DNA of 5,803 bases from an uncultured Oscillospiraceae bacterium (lineage in GTDB: Bacteria > Bacillota > Clostridia > Oscillospirales > Acutalibacteraceae): assembly GCA_900542375.1 (NCBI GenBank), contig UQNI01000084.1, positions 1 to 5,803 of the forward strand, written 5' to 3'. Shown piece after piece: positions 1-5,661 of this stretch. The translations under genes were made by a program, and so were the position numbers. Under the pieces are notes generated by a model. It was not told where the DNA came from, searched no databases, and worked only from the letters and a program-made list of their open reading frames with translations. Every line of letters begins with the position of its first letter. Positions within the stretch are counted from its first letter, which is position 1.

Positions 1-1007
1 AGTCGCAAGCCGGAAATTACTATATCAGAAATATGTCCAACAACCACGCAATGGACGTATTATATGGCAGTATGAATAACGGTCAGTATGTGGTGGATTA
101 TGAGTATAACGGCGGAATCAATCAGCAATGGCAGTTGGTACCTGTAGAGTTAAAAACGCTACAGGGGATAGATGTATCCGAGCATCAGGGAAATATCAAT
201 TGGCAGCAGGTAAAAGCCAGCGGACAGGTAGACTTTGCGATTATTCGTGCAGGTTACGGTAGAGAAACTTATCAAAAAGATAAGTTTTTTGAGCAAAACT
301 ATGCAGGTGCAAAAGCGCAGAATATTCCAATTGGAATTTATCAGTACAGCTATGCGGACAGTGTAGCTGATGCTGAACGCGAAGCAGAAACTTGCCTTAC
401 ATGGCTAAACGGAAGAGCCGTAGATTCTTATGTCATTTTTGATTTTGAAGAATCAAAGATCATAGATAAGCTTAACAAGGACGATATACCTGATAATGAC
501 ATTACGCCTGACGTTTTGTCTCAAATGGCAATTGCTTGGTGCAAAAAAATTGAGGCAGCAGGCTACACCCCCATGATTTACGTAAATCCTGATTTTATAA
601 CCAACAAATATAACTATAAAATGTTAAAAGAATCAGGTTATGATATTTGGATAGCCAATTATGGAAGAAGTATTACATATGATTGGCCATATCCGGTTAG
701 AATGTGGCAATATACATCTTCAGGTAGCGTAAGTGGTATTAGTACAAATGTGGATATGAATATTATGTACACTGGCAGTGAATATAGTGGTAAATTTGTA
801 CTTCCTGATGGACAAAAAGGTAAGTGTAATTCAAGTAATGTAAATGTTCGCACAAGTCCAACAACTACTTCGGGTAATAATGTACTATTTCAAGTTCATA
901 ATGGGTATCAATTTACTATATTGCAAGAACAAAACGGTTGGTATCAAGTATCCTTTGGAGCGGATAGAATTGGTTGGATATCTGGACTATATGTAACACT
1001 TATTTAA
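1..1007 (+). CDS. GH25 lysozyme with ricin-type repeat and C-terminal SH3 domain (5' partial)
   Basis: Glycoside hydrolase family 25 muramidase, expected to cut the MurNAc-GlcNAc bond of peptidoglycan outside the cell. The reading frame is open to the left edge (first full codon at base 3, SQAGNYYIRN before the ATG at 33), and no Shine-Dalgarno precedes that ATG, so the gene starts outside the window and any signal peptide is unseen. Counting from the Met at 33, residues 1-38 complete a ricin-type beta-trefoil repeat ending in the Q-x-W signature (NQQW, 30-33). GH25 spans about 45-246: GIDVSEHQG (45-53), FDFEES (136-141) with the expected catalytic Asp137 and Glu139, MIYVNPDF (181-188), IWIANY (205-210) and MWQYTSSG (224-231). 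Residues about 263-324 form a bacterial SH3 domain (NVNVRTSP, then GWYQV and GWISGLYV), probably for wall binding. It converges with the acyl ligase operon and shares its terminator. It could be a phage-type endolysin or a host autolysin; the ricin module favours a secreted host enzyme. Confidence 0.9.
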   Translation, partial: SQAGNYYIRNMSNNHAMDVLYGSMNNGQYVVDYEYNGGINQQWQLVPVELKTLQGIDVSEHQGNINWQQVKASGQVDFAIIRAGYGRETYQKDKFFEQNYAGAKAQNIPIGIYQYSYADSVADAEREAETCLTWLNGRAVDSYVIFDFEESKIIDKLNKDDIPDNDITPDVLSQMAIAWCKKIEAAGYTPMIYVNPDFITNKYNYKMLKESGYDIWIANYGRSITYDWPYPVRMWQYTSSGSVSGISTNVDMNIMYTGSEYSGKFVLPDGQKGKCNSSNVNVRTSPTTTSGNNVLFQVHNGYQFTILQEQNGWYQVSFGADRIGWISGLYVTLI

Positions 1008-1027
1008 ATGTATTTATAACCCAAACT

Positions 1028-1081
1028 TAAAAAAGAAATTCCCCTTTAGCTTTACAAAGCTAAAGGGGAATTTCTTTTTTA
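1028..1081. terminator. Bidirectional rho-independent terminator
   Basis: Perfect inverted repeat with 26-bp arms at 1028-1053 and 1056-1081 around AC (in practice a TACA loop). The stem core is TTCCCCTTTAGC paired with GCTAAAGGGGAA. It is flanked by six A on the left and six T on the right, so it reads as a GC-containing hairpin plus U tract from either strand. It lies 20 bases after the lysozyme stop and 6 bases beyond the ligase stop, exactly between two convergent genes. Confidence 0.93.
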
Positions 1082-1087
1082 TTCAAA

Positions 1088-2749
1088 TTATGGTTTTTGC
1101 AGAATGCCTTTTTCCAAATCTTCAGGTGCTTGTGCTTTTACCACATAGTGTAGTTTTTTACCTGTTGCATTATATGGAATTTTATCTACAAAGCAGTAAA
1201 ATCTAGGACATTTGTATGCAGAAAGGTCAGGGTGATTTGCACAGTATTTGTTCAAATCTTTTATTGTAAGAGAATCATCTTTTGGAATCACATAAGCTAC
1301 AACTGCTTCACCGCGTGCCTTATCAGGTACAGCTGTTACAATACAGTCTGCAACGCTTGGATGACAGTTGATTGCCTCTTCTACTTGTGCCGGATAGATA
1401 TTTTCACCGCTGCTGATAATCATATCGTCTTTTCTGCCGGAAACAGTAATAAATTGATTCTTATCCCATGTACCTAGGTCATGAGTATAAATCCAGCCTT
1501 TATAGAATTTATCTTTTGTAAGTTCCTCGTTACCGGGATAGGTCAGTGTAGATTTAAAACATGGGAAAATAATGATTTCGCCCGGGGTTTTTCCGTCCAT
1601 TGGAACCAAATCATCTGGTTCAGCACGTTTATCGTCGTATACACGAACAATTCTAACTTCATCATCGGTGCAAGAACGTCCTGCAGAACCAGCCATTTCA
1701 GGCAAATCATATGGTCTTAGAAAACAGTTCCAGAAGGTTTCTGTAGTACCGTAGCCGTTAAAAATATTCGGTGTTAACTCTTTTTGGTAACGAATACATG
1801 CTTCCTTCTCCAAAGGACTTCCCATGGTAACAATTCCTTTTAAATGAGACAAATCCGCAGGATGTTTTTCCTGACGGGTTACCAAGCTATTCAAGGCAGA
1901 AGGGGAGCCGATTAGAAAAGTAACACCGTATTTTTCAGTGTATTCCATGCATAATTTGGTACTAAACACTCTCAATACAACACAAGTACCGCCAACATAG
2001 AAAGTTGGTGTTAAACCGCCTGAATGTAATCCTCCGCGATGGAACCATGGTGACATATTCATAGTAATGTCCAATGGGCATAGCGGAAAATGCATGATAA
2101 CATCGTGAGCGGATAAAACTTCATTTACATTGTTAAGAGGTACACTTTTGGGCAATCCGGTTGTACCTGAAGTATATAAACGGGTTACTTCATCATATAG
2201 ATTTGGCTCTTCTTTCATAACCGGGTCAGCTGTACTGGAATCTTTAATATAATCGTCAAAGAAAATATGTCCTTCAGGCAATGCAGGGCGCTCACCACGA
2301 TAATCTACAGCCAAAATAATAGGAGGTTTATATTCACATAGTTCTAATGCTTTGTGGGCAGTTTCTTTAATTTCACAGTCATAAATATAAGCTTTTGGAC
2401 GATTATGGTCAAGCAGACGTGCTGTTTCGCCAGGGGCAAGATTAAAGTTAGCAGGGGAGTCGATGGCCCCCAATTTTTGTGGTGCAATGTAACAAAATGC
2501 AAATTGAGGAGAATTTAACAGTTGAAACAAAACAACATCATTTTTTCCAATCCCGTCATTTTGTAATGCATTTGCCAAGCGATTGCAGGTTTCGTTTAAT
2601 TCGGTATAAGTCCAGCTTTGTTCGGCCAATGGGTCAATCATTGCGGTTTTATCCGGAAAACGACGAACATTTCGCATAAATCCGTTTAGCCAAGTAAAAT
2701 TTTTCTCAAAGATTTCTTTAAAGTTTTCTGCATCATATGTGTATCCCAT
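1088..2749 (-). CDS. AMP-forming acyl-CoA/acyl-ACP ligase (ANL superfamily)
   Basis: Activates a carboxylic acid with ATP to an acyl-adenylate and transfers it to a thiol, either CoA or an ACP phosphopantetheine arm. The 553 residues are a normal full length for the family. Visible motifs are the phosphate loop YTSGTTGLPKS (192-202), the A5 motif NGYGTTE (331-337), the ribose-binding Asp in THDLG (Asp424), the hinge GRKDD (438-442), the A8 region SSGENIYPAQVEE (446-458), and the A10 motif NATGKK (527-532) with the expected adenylation Lys531. The large N-terminal domain runs to about 438 and the mobile C-terminal domain follows. No membrane segment or signal peptide is seen, so it should be cytoplasmic. 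The start is set by AGAGGTGA at 2753-2760, which sits on the last codons of KS2; only 3 bases separate the genes, so translation is probably coupled. It is the last gene of the operon. Context suggests it loads or recycles acyl chains for the neighbouring ACP, but the substrate cannot be read from the motifs. Confidence 0.93.
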   Translation of the reverse strand: MGYTYDAENFKEIFEKNFTWLNGFMRNVRRFPDKTAMIDPLAEQSWTYTELNETCNRLANALQNDGIGKNDVVLFQLLNSPQFAFCYIAPQKLGAIDSPANFNLAPGETARLLDHNRPKAYIYDCEIKETAHKALELCEYKPPIILAVDYRGERPALPEGHIFFDDYIKDSSTADPVMKEEPNLYDEVTRLYTSGTTGLPKSVPLNNVNEVLSAHDVIMHFPLCPLDITMNMSPWFHRGGLHSGGLTPTFYVGGTCVVLRVFSTKLCMEYTEKYGVTFLIGSPSALNSLVTRQEKHPADLSHLKGIVTMGSPLEKEACIRYQKELTPNIFNGYGTTETFWNCFLRPYDLPEMAGSAGRSCTDDEVRIVRVYDDKRAEPDDLVPMDGKTPGEIIIFPCFKSTLTYPGNEELTKDKFYKGWIYTHDLGTWDKNQFITVSGRKDDMIISSGENIYPAQVEEAINCHPSVADCIVTAVPDKARGEAVVAYVIPKDDSLTIKDLNKYCANHPDLSAYKCPRFYCFVDKIPYNATGKKLHYVVKAQAPEDLEKGILQKP

Positions 2750-2752
2750 AAT

Positions 2753-3964
2753 TCACCTCTGATATTTTCCAACAATTATGCTGGAGTTTTGACCGCCAAA
2801 TCCAAGAGCGTTGGACATAGCGGTTGTTATATTTTTTTGTATTGGTTTCTCAGCAATAATTTGAACGTTACATTCAGGGTCAATTTCATCGCAGTTTATG
2901 GTAGGCGGTAGAATTCCTGTTTCCAAAGCTTTAATGCAGGCAATACATTCTGTAATGCCGCCGGCACCCATTAAATGACCTGTCGCACCTTTTGTGGAAC
3001 TAACGGGTACATCGTAAGAGTCGAATACAGTGCGAATTGCAAAACATTCGGCAATATCGCCTTTGACGGTAGCAGTTCCGTGTGCATTAATGTAACCAAT
3101 ATCTTCAGGTTTTAAATTGGCTTGCTGTAATGCAAGACGCATACATTCTGCTGCACCAATACCGTCAGGGTCAGGTGCTACAGGGTTAAATGCATCTGTA
3201 TTATTGGCACAGCCCAACAATTCAGCATAAATGGTTGCACCACGTTTTAGAGCATGTTCTTCTGTTTCTAAAATTAATGCTCCGCCGCCTTCACCTATAA
3301 TAAAACCATCACGTTTTTGGTCAAATGGTCTGCTCATGCCTGTACGGGACAGCGCTCCGCTCATTGCAAGACTTTGAATTAAAACAGGATTAATGGCGGA
3401 TTCTCCTGCCATAACCACAATTGCATCAGCCATACCTGCTTTTAATAACATAGAAGCAACAGTGATGGCATCTCCGCCTGAAGAACATGCAGTTGTAACA
3501 GTCAAACTGGGACCTTTTATTCCATATTGGATAGATAGATGTGACGCTGCAATATTGCCCATATATTTCGTTAAAAATTTGGGACTGACATGTTTTCCTT
3601 TTGTAGATAGTTCTTCTTGTGTAGAAACTGCAAGTGTAAGTCCTTCCAAAGCAGTTCCCATAACAATGCCTGTTCTATAAGGATGAAAAGATTCAATACC
3701 GCTTTGTTTGATAGCCTCTTGTGCTGCAACATATGCATATTGCATGAAGGTATCTAAATCGTGTGCCAGCTTTCCCGGAAGATAATCCTTTGGATTAAAG
3801 TTATGTACTTCTGCAGCCTGTTTGATAGGTAATGCGGAAGTGTCAATACATGAGATGTCTTCAATACCGCAAACCCCTGAAATTAAGCTGTTCCAATAGT
3901 TGTCCACACCAATTCCGATAGGAGTCACTGCACCCATGCCGGTTATTACAATTTTATTACTCAT
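2753..3964 (-). CDS. fabF: Beta-ketoacyl-ACP synthase, FabF-like (KS2)
   Basis: Condensing enzyme of the KAS II/FabF type: it extends an acyl chain by two carbons through decarboxylative condensation with malonyl-ACP. The 403 residues match the family's usual 400-415. The catalytic set is intact: nucleophile Cys160 in TTACSSGG, His295 in NAHGTATVKGD, Lys325 and His330 in SSTKGATGH, and the C-terminal gating loop GFGGQN (388-393). The N-terminus IVITGMGAVTPIG is typical. Its ATG overlaps the KS1 stop in ATGA (3961-3964), with a weak GGTGA (3971-3975) 6 bases upstream, so translation is expected to be coupled to KS1. It is clearly a paralogue of KS1, but the active-site surroundings differ (TACSSGG against TACASGT), which suggests a different acyl specificity. 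A non-catalytic chain-length factor is unlikely because Cys160 is present. The symbol denotes the family and is not proof of a housekeeping role. Confidence 0.93.
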   Translation of the reverse strand: MSNKIVITGMGAVTPIGIGVDNYWNSLISGVCGIEDISCIDTSALPIKQAAEVHNFNPKDYLPGKLAHDLDTFMQYAYVAAQEAIKQSGIESFHPYRTGIVMGTALEGLTLAVSTQEELSTKGKHVSPKFLTKYMGNIAASHLSIQYGIKGPSLTVTTACSSGGDAITVASMLLKAGMADAIVVMAGESAINPVLIQSLAMSGALSRTGMSRPFDQKRDGFIIGEGGGALILETEEHALKRGATIYAELLGCANNTDAFNPVAPDPDGIGAAECMRLALQQANLKPEDIGYINAHGTATVKGDIAECFAIRTVFDSYDVPVSSTKGATGHLMGAGGITECIACIKALETGILPPTINCDEIDPECNVQIIAEKPIQKNITTAMSNALGFGGQNSSIIVGKYQR

Positions 3965-5202
3965 TGATTGTCACCGCCGATCTTACGGAATGCAATACAA
4001 GCATTATGTCCTCCGAAGCCTAAGGATGTTGACAAAGCGGCCTGAATGTTTGCTTTACGTGCCTCCAGTGGAACATAATCTAAATCACATTCCGGATCGG
4101 GTTGTGTTAAACCTATGGTTGGTGGAACAGTTTGATGCTGCAGTGCGAGAACAGAAGCAATTGCTTCTGCGGCGCCTGCGGCTCCAAACATGTGACCTGT
4201 CATAGATTTTGTAGAACTAACCAGTACTTTACGTGCACGTTCTTCTCCCAACGCTTTTTTGATAGCAACTGTTTCTGCCTTATCATTCAGAGGTGTACCT
4301 GTACCGTGAGCATTAATGTAAACATGGTCTGTATCCAAATTCAATTCATTCCAAGCATCTGCAATGGCACGTGCACCGCCTTCCGCTTCCGGTTGAGGTG
4401 CTGTAATGTGATAAGCATCACAAGTAGAGCCGTATCCACATAGCTCAGCATAAATATGTGCACCACGGTTTACGGCATGTTCCAGCTCTTCTAAAACAAG
4501 CGCGCCCGCACCTTCGCCCATGATGAATCCACTACGGCGTTCATCAAATGGCAAGCATGCGGTTTTTGGATTATCCACTACAGACAAAGCGCGCATATTG
4601 GTAAAGCCGGCTGCTGTAATTTCATTGATGGTAGCTTCTGCGCCGCCTGCAATCATGGCATCAGCGTATCCGTGGCGAATCATTCTTAATGCTTCGCCAA
4701 TGGCGTTGGTTCCGGATGCACATGCAGTCACGGCAGGCATAGCAGAATTTTTACAGTTAAAACGAATTGCAATCATTCCGGATGCGATATTGGCAATCAT
4801 CATAGGAATAAAATACGGTGAAACCTTACGCGGTCCCTTTTCCAAAAGAGCTGTGTGTTCTGACATGAAGGTGCTCATACCTCCAATACCCGAGCCCATA
4901 TATACGCCAATGCGTTCAGGGGCTATGGTATTTTGAATGCCGCTGTCTTCCATAGCTTGGCAAGCTGCCGCCATAGCATATTGTGCATAAAGGTCTGTGT
5001 GACGCAATTCCATTTTATCCATGTATTGTAATGGGTCAAACTGATGCACTTCAGCTGCAAGTTTTACTTTATAATTTGTTGTATCAAATTTTGTGATCTC
5101 TTTGATGCCGCAAGTACCTTTTACAAGATTGTCCCAAAATTCGGATACGTTATTTCCCAGAGGGGTAATCGCTCCAAGACCTGTTACAACAACACGTTTC
5201 AT
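3961..5202 (-). CDS. fabF: Beta-ketoacyl-ACP synthase II (FabF, KS1)
   Basis: Condensing enzyme of the FabF family, adding two-carbon units from malonyl-ACP to an acyl-ACP in the cytoplasm. I place the start at the ATG at 5202 (413 residues, MKRVVVTGLGAITPLG), because AAGGAG at 5212-5217 sits 9 bases before it and the product then begins where FabF proteins normally do. A longer reading from a TTG at 5226 would add eight residues that overlap the ribosome binding site. Catalytic residues seen: Cys161 in VTACASGTNAIG, His299 in NAHGTGTPLND, Lys332 and His337 in SSTKSMTGH, and the loop SLGFGGHN (393-400). These match the classical Firmicute FabF patterns more closely than KS2 does. It follows the ACP gene after 57 bases and overlaps KS2 by 4 bp. 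It may work alone or as a KS1-KS2 heterodimer; the order and overlap recall KS pairs of type II polyketide synthases, but both partners look active. Confidence 0.94.
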   Translation of the reverse strand: MKRVVVTGLGAITPLGNNVSEFWDNLVKGTCGIKEITKFDTTNYKVKLAAEVHQFDPLQYMDKMELRHTDLYAQYAMAAACQAMEDSGIQNTIAPERIGVYMGSGIGGMSTFMSEHTALLEKGPRKVSPYFIPMMIANIASGMIAIRFNCKNSAMPAVTACASGTNAIGEALRMIRHGYADAMIAGGAEATINEITAAGFTNMRALSVVDNPKTACLPFDERRSGFIMGEGAGALVLEELEHAVNRGAHIYAELCGYGSTCDAYHITAPQPEAEGGARAIADAWNELNLDTDHVYINAHGTGTPLNDKAETVAIKKALGEERARKVLVSSTKSMTGHMFGAAGAAEAIASVLALQHQTVPPTIGLTQPDPECDLDYVPLEARKANIQAALSTSLGFGGHNACIAFRKIGGDNQ

Positions 5203-5211
5203 ACGATCACA

Positions 5212-5217
5212 CTCCTT
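5212..5217 (-). promoter_or_regulatory. Ribosome binding site of KS1
   Basis: AAGGAG on the minus strand, 9 bases before the ATG at 5202. It decides the start, because the alternative TTG at 5226 has no such site and would place this purine tract inside the coding region. Confidence 0.8.
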
Positions 5218-5259
5218 TACTTTCAAATAGTTTGGTACTTAGAACAAAAAATGCCATAT

Positions 5260-5490
5260 TTATTCATCTTCCTGACATTTTTTCTCAATATATTGGACAA
5301 GCTCACCAACAGTTTCTACTTTTTGTTCCAATTCTATTTCTTTTCCTATTTGCTCTTCCAATTCTACCAATATATCAATTACATCCAGCGAATCCAGTCC
5401 AAGCTCACGAAGACCACTTTCCATTGTAATTTCTGAGCGCTCAAAACCATACTTTTCGGCAAGTACATCTGCCAAAGAATCAAATATCAT
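5260..5490 (-). CDS. acpP: Acyl carrier protein
   Basis: Small acidic carrier that holds growing acyl chains as thioesters on a 4'-phosphopantetheine arm and presents them to the ketosynthases and ligase. The chosen start at 5490 gives 76 residues, the usual ACP length. AGGAGG at 5500-5505 lies 9 bases upstream, and the only longer in-frame reading begins at a TTG (5541) inside the predicted promoter. The attachment serine is Ser34 in the hallmark ELGLDSLDVIDIL (29-41), followed by the acidic recognition helix LVELEEQIGKEI. The N-terminal helix DSLADVLAEKYG and the C-terminal VGELVQYIEKK complete the four-helix pattern. It is the first gene of a four-gene minus-strand operon. The DSLD motif is typical of fatty-acid ACPs, but type II polyketide ACPs can look alike. 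No phosphopantetheinyl transferase is encoded nearby. Confidence 0.95.
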   Translation of the reverse strand: MIFDSLADVLAEKYGFERSEITMESGLRELGLDSLDVIDILVELEEQIGKEIELEQKVETVGELVQYIEKKCQEDE

Positions 5491-5499
5491 CGAAATTTT

Positions 5500-5505
5500 C
5501 CTCCT
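5500..5505 (-). promoter_or_regulatory. Ribosome binding site of the ACP gene
   Basis: A full AGGAGG on the minus strand, 9 bases before the ATG at 5490. It supports the 76-residue start over the longer TTG-initiated reading. Confidence 0.85.
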
Positions 5506-5541
5506 GAACCTTTCATCCAAATTATTGCTATCTAATAACAA

Positions 5542-5570
5542 ATATTAGCATTGCTAATTATAGTTGTCAA
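5542..5570 (-). promoter_or_regulatory. Operon promoter P1 (sigma-A type)
   Basis: On the minus strand, TTGACA (5570-5565) and TAATAT (5547-5542) are separated by 17 bases: a perfect -35, a 5-of-6 -10 and ideal spacing. Transcription would start near 5535 and give a leader of about 45 bases before the ACP start codon. No other good promoter is seen between the four genes, so P1 probably drives all of them. Confidence 0.85.
5544..5558. promoter_or_regulatory. Palindromic operator candidate over the P1 -10 element
   Basis: Perfect 15-bp palindrome ATTAGCATTGCTAAT with 7-bp arms and one central base, covering most of the -10 and the adjoining spacer of P1. A bound dimer would block RNA polymerase, which suggests repression. 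The arms resemble the known SlyA consensus TTAGCAAGCTAA of the MarR family, with one extra central base, and Firmicute fatty acid genes can be under MarR-family control (FabT in streptococci). The family assignment is an inference; no regulator gene is in the window. Confidence 0.65.
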
Positions 5571-5626
5571 TAAACATCTTATTCAAAACTACATGTGATA
5601 ATCTAGATAAATTTTCTTTACCTATT

Positions 5627-5655
5627 ATTATAACATTAAAAAAATTGCTTTGCAA
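5627..5655 (-). promoter_or_regulatory. Possible second upstream promoter P2
   Basis: On the minus strand there is a perfect extended -10, TGTTATAAT (5635-5627), with TTGCAA (5655-5650) 17 bases upstream of TATAAT as a 4-of-6 -35. The -35 lies within the right arm of the hairpin at 5639-5661. It would start transcription near 5620, about 85 bases upstream of P1. The extended -10 is strong, but use of this promoter is unproven. Confidence 0.45.
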
Positions 5656-5661
5656 TTTTTT
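5639..5661. other. AT-rich hairpin in repeat unit 1
   Basis: Perfect 10-bp stem (5639-5648 with 5652-5661) and a TTT loop, ending in runs of A and T, so it looks terminator-like on either strand but has only two G-C pairs. On the minus strand it could end transcripts arriving from beyond 5803. An equivalent but imperfect hairpin lies exactly 100 bases away at 5739-5761. Confidence 0.5.

Noticed and set aside
33..35. ATG at 33 as the true lysozyme start
   Set aside because: No Shine-Dalgarno is present, and the frame upstream continues the ricin-type repeat (YYIRN) to the window edge.
4520..4936. Plus-strand open frame of 138 residues opposite KS1
   Set aside because: It lies fully antisense to the conserved KS1 coding sequence, has no recognisable domain or ribosome binding site, and its length is explained by codon bias of the real gene.
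5203..5226. Eight-residue extension of KS1 from a TTG start
   Set aside because: The extension contains the AAGGAG ribosome binding site for the ATG at 5202, and FabF proteins normally begin close to the VVVTGLG strand.
5228..5242. FapR-like box between the ACP and KS1 genes
   Set aside because: Only the AGTACC half resembles the FapR site; the second half does not form the dyad and the position is inside the operon.
5491..5541. Seventeen-residue extension of the ACP from a TTG start
   Set aside because: The TTG directly abuts the predicted -10 and lies upstream of the expected transcription start. The 5490 ATG has an ideal AGGAGG and gives the normal ACP length.
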